Part shown: one piece after another, positions 26,601 through 40,100 of the stretch
Layout: each line of letters begins with the position of its first letter
How positions within the stretch are numbered: position 1 is the stretch's first letter
NCBI GenBank assembly: GCA_020152595.1
Contig: JAIGNY010000659.1
Span: 383,501-447,500, forward strand
Source of the DNA: Chiridota heheva
Taxonomy: Eukaryota > Echinodermata > Holothuroidea > Apodida > Chiridotidae
Length of the DNA: 64,000 nucleotides
Reading direction: 5' to 3'
Notes under the pieces: model-generated
Databases searched by the model: none
What the model saw: only the letters and a program-made list of their open reading frames with translations
What the model was told of the DNA's origin: nothing
Made by a program: the position numbers and the translations under genes

Positions 26601-29600
26601 TGCATTTGTCATATTTTGTTCTGTGATTTTGTGGCTTAAGAACCCTGGGTTATTTCAGAAAAGTAGTAAAATTGAATCTAGTAAGGGTATTTGTAATATA
26701 CCACCTGAACAAAGTTTGAGGAAAAATAATTTAGATAGTAAAAATTTAAATAAACTTTCTTTAAAATACATTAGCAATTGTTATGAATGTGAGGATGCCA
26801 ACATATCATAGTATACTTCCCCTCCTGTTTAGACCTCGAAGGTCAGTTAGAAGTTCATGAGAATCAGGTCATTGGACCAGATTGCAGATTTATAGCATGG
26901 ATGGTATTGTATAACTCTCGTAATTATCCCCTTTATGCTTAGCGGGGTAAACTTGCTTAACCACTGAAGTAATCCTTCGAATAAAAGATGATCTTGGTTT
27001 TCTCCAGCGTAAAATTGACCTCAAACTCGTTTCATATTAGTATCCTGTTTCCTTTCATGTGTCTGTTTCCTTTCATTACTTCCGCCAATCAAGTTGGACC
27101 AGGTTATGTTTTCGTCTGTGTTTGTTTTCTGTTGTGGCCCTCAGGGCACGACAGGACTTGTATTGTAATCTACATGCTCAAATCTGCCATCTTTGATACC
27201 CTCGCTTGAAATTCTTAGAATAATTACAATTGTTCATAAATCAAGTTAATGATTCAAATATATTTTTTAAAATACAGAAATTATTACTACGTGATTAATT
27301 TTACTAAGTAGGGATCGAGACGTAGTAAAAACTTTATAAATATACCAAAAAAATCCATTGAAATTTATATTTAAAATTATTGTTGGTCACTACCACTATA
27401 GAAAGAGGTGAGCAAAATGTGGCAGAATAAAGATTATTTCTAGTCAGTGAGCTAAAGCAAAGAACCCTATTGTAGGTGCTACGGAAGTAGGCTTTTAATT
27501 TGCGTTGTACAAGAACTGCCAACATTCTGTACTTACCTGCTTGAATGCGTCAAAACATTACATTCTTTATAAATGCATTCATGGAGTTGATATTTGGGCA
27601 ACTCACTGATGCATAGAACCAGAATGAAACTCCTTGACCCAACTTGACTGACTGCAAACTATGTGGCCATGGATTCTGCTAAGGTGTAGAATGCCTAGCC
27701 TCTCCTATGCTTCTAAGAGTCCTTACCAACACCCAGAATCCTGTTTACAACCTCATTAGGTACCCCAATTTCTCCACCCTCTTTGATAGGACTAAAACCC
27801 TATCTCCTCCCTTCAGCTTACGCATCAAATCAGACCTCCATCTCGGCATTAACCCTGCCACTCTCGACACCTTCTCCTGGCCCACTTTTCCTCCCTGGGC
27901 CACCCCCTCCCTTCTATTCACCTGGGCCTCTCCACTCATCACAAAACCCAAACCCACTTCTATTTACCTGGGCCTCTCCACTCATCACAAAATCAAACCC
28001 ACCCTAACCTCTTCATCAACCTCCACAACCAAATCAAAGACCAACTCTCAAACTACACCTCCCATCTACACTGATGGCGACAAGACAGCTGCTGCTGCCG
28101 TCTCAAGACATCACCCTCAGTAGCAGGCTTCCCAACGTACTTGTCCATCTTCTCTGCCGAGGCCAAGGCTATCCTCCTTTCCCTTAACTTGATTGAGTAC
28201 TCCCTGCTCAGCCACTTTTTTCATCTTCTCCGACTCCAAGGCTGTCCTTACTTCTTTACTCAATTGTATATGGGATAACCCCACATCCCACCTGCTCTGT
28301 AAACTCCTTTCGCCCACTCTCTGCAGGAAAAGTATTCTTCTTTTTTTTGATACCCAGCCATGTTGGCATCCCTGGCAATGACAGGGCTAATGCAGCCGCC
28401 AAGCTTGCCCTCAACCTCCCCCTACCCCATTTCCCAAAACCCTCTCTGACATCAAACCGCTTATCGCTTCCCTTGTTCGTGACCACTGGGAAACCTCATG
28501 GGACTCCCAAATTGATAACAAACTCCACGTCATCCAGCTCACCATTCTAATCAAACCCACCATTCACAACCTCTTCCGTGTTGACAACGCTCACATTACC
28601 CATCTTAGAATATGTCACACCCACCTCACTAGCCCCCACCTCTTTATTGGCTCCCCCAATCCTTCTCCAACAATCGTCATTGCACCCTCACAGTCCATCA
28701 CGTTATTCTTGCTTGCCCGTACAACCTTCCCAGAGCTTCCTTCACTCCCCGCAACCCAATAGCTGAGCTCTTCCAGAAAAACCCTCCATAAGATTATCTC
28801 CTTCATCATGCTTCCCTCTACAACCATATTTAGTCCTCCTCTCCCAACCCCCTCTCTACTTTTTTTATATTTTTTCTTCACCCATGCACCTCTTGATCCC
28901 AGCTTTCTGGCTTTCAGGCACAATTTGAGCCTCGCTGTCATGGTGCCATTAAGCCCTCATCAAACAAACAAACAGTGTAGAGTTATTTAACATTTACTAA
29001 TATTTCCAATATATTAATGCACTAAAAAACAAGTATGGTCTTTTTTTTCTTTGTGTTTCTTCAAAAAACACAACTTATTTTTGATACTTTGGCATGAATT
29101 TCCCCCCTCCCAAAAAATCAACCATACAGTAGATGTCGAGTTAATGTTGAAGTGTAATATTGTGTCAGGTCATTTGCAAAACTTGTACAAATTTAAGTGA
29201 ATCTAGTAGGTAATCGCAGCTAACTGGTTATAAACCACTGACCCTCACTGATCTAAAAACCCAAAGCACTGTGTGAAAAATGCCCATTTAATAAAAATTG
29301 TTTGCTAAAAACCAGTAACTATTGCACGAAGATGTCAAATATTTCATTAGTTGGGTATTATATATCTCATATATGAACATTGTTGAGATCCCTGAAATGA
29401 AATGCGGCAAAGAATTAATGCCTCTGCTGTGTGTTCAGAAATGATAAACCTTCTGGTACTAAGTACATTAAGTTCAGTCTACATTCCTATTTAGAATATT
29501 TAGAATAAACAATGAACTGAATTCCAAGCATGTCCTGAACTTGGCAGTTGGACTATTCATAAACATTTAAAATCACAATAAATAAAGGGATAATTTGTAA

Positions 29601-32600
29601 AAAAAGTAAAATTAAAAAACAAAAACTGATTCCTACCAATTACAACTCAAATCTTAATATGGAATGGTGAATAGCATCCTAGACCTACTGTTAGGTGAAC
29701 AGCATCCTCGACCTACTGTTAGGTGAACAGTATCCTAGACCCACTGTTAGGTGAACAGCATCCTAGACCTACTGTTAGGAGAACAGCATCCTAGACCTAC
29801 TGTTAGGTGAACAGCATCCCAGACCTACTGCTAGGTGAACAGCACCTAGACCTACTGTTAGGTGACCAGCATCTCAGACCTACTGTTAGGTGAACAGCAC
29901 CTAGACCTACTGTTAGGTGACCAGCATCCCAAACCTACTGTTAAGTGACCAGCATCCCAGACCTACTGCTAGGTGAACATCACCTAGACCTACTGTTAGG
30001 TGAACAGCACCTAGACCTACTGCTAGGTGAACAGCACCTAGACCTACTGTTAGGTGAACAGCATCCTAGACCTACTGTTAGGTGAACAGCATCCTAGACC
30101 TACTGTTAGGAGAACAGTATCCCAGACCTACTGTTAGGTGAACAGCATCCTAGACCTACTGTTAGGTGAACAGCATCCTAGACCTACTGTTAGGTGAACA
30201 GCATCCTAGACCTACTGTTAGATGAACAGCATCCCAGACCTACTCTTAGATGAACAGCATCCTAGCCCCACTGTAAGGTGAACAGCATCCTAGACCTACT
30301 GTTAGGTGAACAGCATCCTAGACCTACTGTTAGGTGAACAGCATCCTAGACCTACTGTTAGATGAACAGCATCCCAGACCTACTGTTAGATAAACAGCAT
30401 CCCAGACCCACTGTTAGGTGAACAGCATCCTAGACCTACTGTTGATAACCAAAATCATGAAGACAAATAGTCAATTTTCAACCAACTGTTTTCACTAATC
30501 GCCACAGGGCCCACACAGATTTAGTACTAACAGAAAGCTTATTGCTTGGACTTATGAACTATCAATAAATTATGCTCCAGTTCAAAGAAAGCGGGTCAGG
30601 CGTTCGGCAAATATTCGGCCTAAAAATTAACCCCTATTTTCACTACACAAACCCAAATGGCATTTACACAAAATTGGAAGTAAGAAAATATAGAATATTT
30701 GGTATCATTTGAAAGAGAATGAGCCAACTCCCACCTAGTTAGTTGTATTTCTTTACTGCTACAACATTGTCAGGTGACACCCCATGTGATGGAACATTGT
30801 TTGTCCCTGTGATCAGTTATGCAAAATTAGGAAAGTAGGCGGAGTCCTCTGCAAAGAGAATGACGTTACAGCACCTTGTTATTGGGAGCTGGGTGCGGTT
30901 ATTTCAGGGTGGGATCTGTCAACATTTAGTTGAAAACCAATGGAATGTGCTGAACAATTAATTCATGCCATGAAAGGAAATCCAAATAGTCAATTTTCTA
31001 GACTCAAAAGAAACTTCAAATGAAGTGGACTTTGGGATCAAATAAAATAAAAACTGAACTGAAATTAACAAAACCATTTCTCTCATTCTCCCCCCATTTC
31101 CTTTCCTTCCTACCTCTAGAATGATCTGACCTCTCAGGCACAACTTGACCCTCGTTGTCGTGGTGCCGTTAAGCCCTCATCAAACAAACAAACAAACAAA
31201 ACATTGATACAACCTTGAAAGAAATCAGTCAGAAGATAGATAACCCTAATTTGTGTTTAGAGAATGCAAATGGGCAATACTGATTAAAAGTGACAGATTA
31301 TTTTGGGATAACACTTAGTGGGTCTAGATTCTCTGAGGGTTGGGGATGGGGGTGAATTTTGCAATATATATTAGGCATGTTGGAATTACCAAGCGGGTGG
31401 AGGTATGCACTCTATAGAGTTAAAATTCTAGGTTTACATTGTTATAAACACAGTTCAACATTAGAGAGGAGAAAACCACGATTTTGTTAAAATTGAAAAT
31501 ATCTTCATGAAACTTTCACTTCCTGTTATAAGTGCAACTTTTATTGCTCTTGTTTGTTGTCAACGTCATGTCATATGCATGCATGTAATCCTATTAGTTA
31601 TGAAATTTAAAGAGGGACTCTTGTCTCCAGAAAATCGCTTCATTGGGTCCCCAATAAATCTGTTAGATACCATTAATGTCACTTCCACTTTGGTATTTGA
31701 TTGGCTTGTTTGTGTGAATATTTTGACCAATCAGAAACGTTGGAGCATACTGTATTTTCATCTCCATGTTAACACGATATCTGGTCTTTAAGTTAATGCC
31801 AACAGATCTGTTTCTCCTCATTTATTTATGGCAGGCACAATTAAGATGAAAGTGTTACTTCACAATTCTATCACTTTTGTCTGATAATATTATTGTATAC
31901 ATTTTTCATTTTTTGGAAATTATAAAAGATGAATTTTTGAATCCCAGTGCTCGAAATTAGCATAAGCCCACTAGCCTGGAGCTAGTTAATTTTACATATG
32001 GGCTAGCACAAATTTTCATTATTCAAGCCCGTTGGGCTGTTCATATAATAATCATAAAATTCCAGTATTTTTATGTCAGCATGAAGAAAAGGGCTTGTGG
32101 AAAGTTCAGTCAGGCTTGTGGAAAGTTTAGTTGGGCTTGTGGAAAGTTTAGTTGGGCTTGTGAAAAGTTTAGTTGGGCTTGTGAAATGTGAGGTGAGAAA
32201 GCCTCATGGGCTAGTGATAAACTAATGCTAATTTCGAGCCCTGCTGAATCTGCCTTTACTAGAATATGTATGAATTATTTATGTTGAATTGTACTTAGCA
32301 TATAACAATGTCATTATTATATCAGGTATTATTCTTGTACTGTAATTTACATTGATATATTTTAGTTTGTGTGTGCTGGTTGGGCTGATTGAATTGTTAT
32401 TTTGTGCTATGTGATCTGAGATAGAAACCCACAGTTAGCATTTGTAATCGCATACAAACTCAACTGTAAGACATACAAACCCATTATTTGTTATCCAAAA
32501 TTAAACACCAGAAAAGTGTGTTGAGGTCTCATTGGGATTAAAACTACCAGTAATAAATGGAAAATCTTTTTGTTTTGACTCCTTTTTTGAACGTACGTGT

Positions 32601-35600
32601 ACAGTATTAACCCATACTCTACCAGAGCATTTGAGATTACAAGTTATTTTAGGGAACTTTAAGGGATCTGGCTTATTTAAATTTGGAGGGGGGGCCAGGG
32701 GTAATGCCATTCCCAAAAATATGGCCCTCTTCCAGGATCCAAATTGCTTCAAAGAAAATAATTTTCCCCTACATGGGACTGCTTGGCCCCCACCATGAGA
32801 CTGCTTGGCCCCCACAATGGGACTGCTTGGCCCCCACCATAGGTCTCTTGCCCCAACATGTGTTCTTTCCAACAAGATAGGACCCTTTACCCTTAAAATT
32901 TTAATCCTACTCCACTGCACCACAACCTCACAACATGGAAATGAGATTTTGAGAAATAGGTATATGGGCACTGTTGCACTACAAATTAAAGGTTGATCTA
33001 TAAAGTTTCATCTAAAATTACTATAAAAAGGACAATTCATGTTAATCACGTCAGATTTTAGTGACCCATTTACTTGTTTATAATCCTTACAAGCTAAATT
33101 ACAGTGTTTGTGCTTAATAATATTGAACAGATCCGCACTAACGTCAGCTATGCCTAACGTTAGGCCTAAGAAGTAACGTTAGTAAGCATGTTTAAAAAAT
33201 GCACTCGCGATTTTAGAAATTTGAAAAAATATTTCACCTGGTTCTGATAATCTTTGGGCCTCTTCTGGGTTGGGTCCAGGTACTAAAAGATCTCCATCAC
33301 TGGCAATAAGCCTTCTGACTTTTCCTAATCCTCAGTTTCACTTTCAAACAAGATTCGGGATACACGGTCTTCTGTCGTCTCAACGTAAATGTCAACAAAT
33401 CTAAAAATAACTCAGTGACGTAGCTATAAAACGCTGTAAGGAACAATCGAGGGGGTACAGAATGGTGTTTGAAACTTTTCATTATAATATAGGAGTGGAT
33501 TACACAAGTTTTAAACAAAAGAGTAAAAAATCACCAAAATTCACAAAAGTTTACATATTTTACAAATAATTCAAAAATTATGACCAGGTATGAACAAAAT
33601 ATGATTAGATTTGAACAATATGACTTGTCTACATGTTATAAATAAAAAATATCCTAATTTATTTTTTAAGCAATTTTTATACATTTTTCAGAAATATGCA
33701 TTTTTTTTTAAAAAACAAAACGTAAAATTTCTTAATGTTTGGACAAAATTTACCAAAAAAAAGTGAGTATAGACCCCCCAAAAATACAATATTATGAAAG
33801 ACCTTTCCAAGATCTTTGCAATGAAACTATTTGCACCCCTATAGGATTTTGGTAAGGTCCCGATTTTTTTTTTAGCAAAAGGTAGTTTCAAAACGGCGAT
33901 ATTATTGCCGCGTGGTAAAGTAAGGGTTAATCACAAGTATAGGCCTTACACAAATGCTCACTGTGGAATCTATGTGTGTGTATCATTGGTATTAAATGTT
34001 TGAAACATAGTATATTTATTAGTGCTTAGCAAAGATCAAATATCCAGCATCATATGAAATGATGATCCAGTTCTTGTGCCTTGCCACACATTTGCAACTG
34101 TGCCTATTAAAGGCACTAATCAGAAATCTTATCCGCAGATCACATGCAGACTAGCCGAGTCGGCAAATCATATCATAAAGGAGACTAGCCAAGTCGGCAA
34201 AGTCGGAAAATCATATCATAAACGGCTTAAATGATATTCAAATGAATGTAGAAACTTTGGCAGCACTGATGAAAGGAACCTCATGTTCCAAGTTACGAGA
34301 GGTCAGTCCTGGTTTGTACCCTATTTCTAACTTTCTTGTATTTTTACTACTTTTTGCTTTTATGTGTTATTTTGTTTTGTTGTCTTTTTCCTTACAGAGT
34401 TTCTTACTTTCTGTGTTAAGAAAATGTTTGAATGAATTTTTAATGCCATAAAGCTTGTAGAGATTTCTTGCCATCTTTGGTGAACTTGATATTACACTTA
34501 TACTTCTGTTTATTAAATATTTAAAGTTAGATAAGTATGTTTGGCAACAGCAATTGCAGCACTTAGTAACATGATCTTTTAGTATTATTACATTTACTGA
34601 AAATTGCATTCAAAGGTTGTGAAACTGATTGTTGTTGATAAGGCCCCATAAAACAAATTATTAGCTTATCACCCTCGCACACATCAGTTTTTAATTCCAT
34701 ATTTTTCTCTCAGATCAGTCAGTCATTTATCATCTGTATTCCTGTTTCTTTCTCTACCTTCTATCGAAATACGAACGATTCCTTCCCATAGTTTTTAATA
34801 TTTATTACGCCTTGTGTGATTGACCTGATTCGGAACGCTGCAATTTTTTTTTACCGGGCCTAAGTTTTGCAGTGCTCTTGTCCGATTTTGAGAGTTACAC
34901 ACAACAGTAGAGAACTGATAACTTGTTAAATTCCCCCCTTCCCCCTCCCCCAGGACATTAGAAAGAAAGTAATAAATAATTTTATTCCGTTGAGGATATA
35001 TTCACTTGTAAACTTCTGTCTCTCATTTTCACATTCCTCAATTAAATGTGTATTTTATATAATTTTGGTTCCGATGCTAATAGCATAAGGAACCTATGCA
35101 GTCATGCTGGCGTGCTTATGTATGTATGTGTGTATGTATGTATGGATGGGTGTATGTATGTATGTATGTATGGGTGTATGTGTGTGTATGTATGTATGTA
35201 TGTATGCATGCATGCATGCATGTATGGGTGTATGTATGTGTATGTATGTATGTATGTGTGTATGTATGTATGCATGTATGTATGCATGTCGTACATGTAT
35301 GTATATCGTACATGTATGTATGTCGTACATGTATGTATGTATGTTGTACATGTATGTATGTGAGCATGTATGTATGTATGTCGTACATGTATGAATGTGT
35401 GTTAACATTTTTGTTTATAAAAAACAAATTGTTTTCAATTGGACTTAGTATACACCATTTTTGTCACAAGATATACTTGTATAAAGAGGAACAAATAAAT
35501 AATAGTCAGAAGGCTGCTGCGCACATGTCAAAACTCTTAAACCAAGTAAGGCTGTAACACATATCATATCGTATGTACATACACGGTAAATATGTAACAG

Positions 35601-36972
35601 AACCCATGATACTTGCGTTTAGTTGTGTTCACACGCAAATACAATATCGGGGATGTGAGCGAGACATACAAAATTCTTTTGAAGATTATTTTATATTTAG
35701 CACAAAATATTACGTCTTCGGCAAATGGCTTGGGAAGGGGGGAGGGTGGGGTCATTTTGACCATACCACATGCTGGAACATATATTTTCCCAACAAACAA
35801 AAACTTAAAAGGCAGTAGGGAGAAGAATGAATTATGGGGATGTTTGAGCAAAAAAATATGCTTCCAACAAAAGTTATTAACTGTTTTAAATAAATTATAA
35901 TGTGTGGGTCAATGGGTAATTTTAACCTCTTCCGGCCGATTATGGAAGTTATACAAGTGACACAGTTAATTTGAGTAGATCACGTGGTGGGAAATCATAT
36001 TTTGCTAAAAACAAAAACAATTGGGTTCAAGCACAAAGAACAAACCTTTAAATTCCATCTTGCACATATCTCACTCATACTGAACAATTCTGAATTTCTT
36101 CTCATGCAAGGATAAAACCAGTATTATCCATATACAGTGAAAGAAATTGGGATTCACCACCTGCACTAGCGCTGCAGACCTGGGCTTACGCAAATCATGT
36201 TCTGTGCAAGGCAGTCCATTATATTGCAATCTGGCAACCTGTCACAAAAAAAGTTTTTCTCAATGAAACTTATTTCACTCACCCCCATTTTTTACCGTAC
36301 AAGGCCAACACACTGCCTAATGATTGGTCCCACTGCATAGTGTACTAAACTTACAGTGTACGTCACCTAACATTGTGTATTTACATTGCATTAATAAGGC
36401 CTTGACCATTCATGTGCAGAGCTTGCAAAATTCACTATGTTTAATCGATCGCAGAAATTTTAAAACTTGAGCCTGCAATTCTACACAGCTCTTTCATTTT
36501 TCAGGCAATTTTGCTGTCACAAAATGAAGATGTCAAAAATGTAAAGTGGGAAGCTATTAGTTCCAATTGTGTCTGGCATTTCCCAACCAATTACTGATTG
36601 TCTTGTCATGATTTAAGTCAATTGTTTGACCAGAAACTTTTAATTATATTTTTAATTATATTATTTTAATGTTAACAAAAAATTGCCTATAAGAAGACTA
36701 TACATTATATCAATTTATACAGATGACAACTATAAATCGAACCCATCGCAAGTGCTTTTAGTACTTTGATTATTACGTGTACATGATATGTCTGTCATGT
36801 TCACGAGTAACGTTTTTAAATATGAGATAAACCCCTAAGCTGATCTACAGAATCTTGATGTTAATTAGCTAACCTTTGCAGGTACAGACATCATCATCAT
36901 CATCATCTACCAGTGCTCGGGGATCACAAATTTTTCCAGTCACCATGATCCAGTTTCAAGTTGATTAAAAAT

Positions 36973-37018
<46 letters not shown>

Positions 37019-37019
37019 G

Positions 37020-37068
<49 letters not shown>

Positions 37069-37097
37069 ATATATGAATACATACATACATACATACA

Positions 37098-37131
<34 letters not shown>

Positions 37132-40100
37132 CATACAGTATACGTACAGTATATATATATATATATAAATATATATCTATATATATATATATCTATAAAT
37201 ATATCTATAAATAGGACAAAAGATAAAAATATATTCCTGATACATAAAAATGAGAAAACAAACTAAATATATATCTAAAATTTGTCAAATTTATAACAGC
37301 AGCAGTATTGTTTGGCTTGAGGAAATCATTGTGGTCTCTTAGTGGGTGTTGGGTGTATGGCAAGTGCGATGTCCATTGACAGCATATTTTCATACTGGCT
37401 CTTCTGGCATCCTAGGTATGTAGCCCAGGAATCTCAGTTGAGTTCAGATAGTATATGTGATATGAGAGAAAGCAACAGTACAGCAGAAACATAACTATGA
37501 AGAAAGTACTTGTGATGTATTGTTCTGCTCAGGATATTTCAAGTTTTAAAGGCATATGGACTTGTCGCGGCACATTTAGCTCAATTGATTCAAAATCCAC
37601 TACAGAAAAACTATGAAGAAAGCAAAACAATTCATTAAGATCGGTTAAAAATTAACCATTCTACAGCTTTTTGAAGATTTTTTTGCAAATACTGAATACT
37701 GAATCTCAAACTCACCCTAATCTCTTCATAAATCTCCACAACCAAATCAAAGACCAACTCTCAAATTACACCTCCATCTATACTGATGGCTCCAAGGAAG
37801 GCAACAAGACAGCTGCTGCTGCCATCATCCAAGACATCACCCTCAGTAGCAGACTTCCTGACCACTCATCCATCTTTTCAGCCGAGGCTAAGGCCATTCT
37901 CCTCGCCCTCAACTTTATTGAGTACTCTCCTCTTAGTCACTTTGCCATTTTCTCTGACTCAAAGGCTGTTCTTACTTCATTACTCAATCTTAAATGGGAT
38001 AACCTCACCTGCCACCTCCTCCTGCGGAAACTCTTTTCTCCCACCCTCTGCAGGAAAAGTGTTCTTTTCTTCTGGATACCCAGCCATGTTGGCATCCCTG
38101 GCAATGACAGGGATGATACAGCCGCTAAGCTTGCCCTTAACCTCCTCCCTTCCCCTTTTCCCAAAACCCTCTCTGACATCAAACCGCTTATCGCTTCTCT
38201 TGTTCGTGACGCTGGCAAACCTTATGGAACTTCCAAATTGATAACAAACTCCATGTTATCCAGCCCACAATCCCGATCAAATCCACCATTAACAACCTTT
38301 TCGTATCGACAACGTTCATATTACCCGTCTTAGAATTGGTCACACCCACCTCACTCACTCCCACCTCCTTATTGGTTCCCCCAACCCTCTGTAACAATTG
38401 CCACTGCATCCTTACAATCCAACACGTTCTCCTTGCTTGCCCCCTGTACAACCTTCCCAGAGCTTCTCTCGCTCCCACAACTCAATTGCTGAGTTCTTCC
38501 AAAAAAATCCTCCAGATAAAATAGTCTCCTTCCTTCAGCATGCATCCCTCTACAACCATATTTAATCCTCCTCTTCCACCCCTCTCTACTCTGTTTTTAG
38601 TTTTACCCATGCACCTCCTCTCTCGATCTCAGCTTTCTGGCTTTTGTTCTTGAATTTCTCTCATTCTTCCCCTGGTCTCTTTCCTTACTACCTCTAAAAT
38701 GATCTGACCTCTCAGGCACAATTTGACCTTCGTTGTCGTGGTGCCGTTAAGACCTCATCAAACAAACAAACAAACTGAACGGGCAAATATGCTAATTTTT
38801 TTGTTTTGTTAGAAAGCAAAAAACAAATCGTTAAAAATCAGCCATTTTACAGCTTTTTGAAGATTTTTGGGCAAATATGCTAATTGTTTTGTTACCCTTG
38901 TGATGTATGAACAGGACAAAGTTTCTATTTTCTTATGTAAATCTATTGAATTTTAAACCCTGTGTAAAAAGGAAGATAATTGTAATAAGGAGGAATTTGA
39001 TCTTTCTATACCCCAAGCTCAAGCTAGAGATGGCTTTTTTAACATTTTCAAGGTTTAAAATTAAGGAAAGAAATATAAAGAAAAGCAACAATTTTGAGGT
39101 GTTTTCCTGTTTATACATCATATTTTTTCAATATATTAAAAGAATTTCAAACTTTGATTACTACTAACTTAAAAACTACACATGCCATTTTCAAATTTAA
39201 AGACTAATAAATTCAGAATTAAATGCTCTTTAAATTGAATGGTCTGTTGATACATGGTTAAACAGAAAACCTTTGTAACTGTCCATAGACCTTTAAAGAT
39301 GCCATATGTTTGTTTGAAACTGTGACTGCTGTAGAAAGTTTAGGGCAGAAGAGTAATATCACATAAATTTTCTGTCTAATTTCAGTCTTTTCTATCACAA
39401 TTCTGAACTTGACTCTTTTCACAGTTCTGTTTCAGACATCTCCTTTACTTTTCTTCTTTTACCACCAAACTAATGCATTAAAGGAATATTCTCATGGTTT
39501 TTTGTAATATTCCCATGGTTTTTTGTAATATTCCCATGGTTTTTTGTAATATTCCCATGGTTATTTATAATATTCCCATGGCTTTTTGTAATATTCCCAT
39601 GGCTTTTTGTAATATTCCCATGGCTTTTGTAATATTCTTATGGTTTTTGTAATATTCCCATGGCTTTTGTAATATTCCCATGGCTTTTGTAATATTTTGT
39701 TTTTTGCAATAATGGCTTTTTGTAATATTCCATGGCTTTTGTAATATTCCATGTTTTTTTGTAATATTCCCATGGCTTTTGTAAAATTTTCATCAATTTA
39801 TTGTGTATGATGAATATGTTTGATGATGTCATAGAGGCAATTTCATTGCAAATGTATATGTATTTCTTTGAACGTTAATTGGTTGTTTCCAAAAGTTATT
39901 GAAGTAGGATATATTTGGCAATGTATATAAATACCTAACTTTCATCAATCTATTTTTGTAGCAGGTTTTACTAATAGGAAAGGATGATAGATTTTAATGA
40001 AATACATAAACTTTGTGGGAGAATGTGTTGCTGTGATGTCATACTAAGCCTTTTCCTATTTGTTTGGCATTTTTCATGAACCCTAAAATTGAATATCTTG

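Larger units (their letters stand above)
22674..27640. other. Intron 3, 5' part
   Basis: Mostly unique AT-rich DNA with three recognised repeats listed separately. The 119-residue minus ORF at 26041-26400 has no recognised motif. Confidence 0.55.

Noticed and set aside
27745..28941. Minus-strand ORFs opposite the LINE fragment
   Set aside because: Shadows of the sense-strand RNase H and pyrimidine-rich LINE sequence.
29667..30443. Candidate CRISPR array
   Set aside because: The repeats are contiguous with no unique spacers, and the window is eukaryotic.
35046..35557. Overlapping 96-153 residue ORFs with MYVCMYVCM or HTYIHTYI repeats
   Set aside because: Translation of a (TATG)n microsatellite in all frames.
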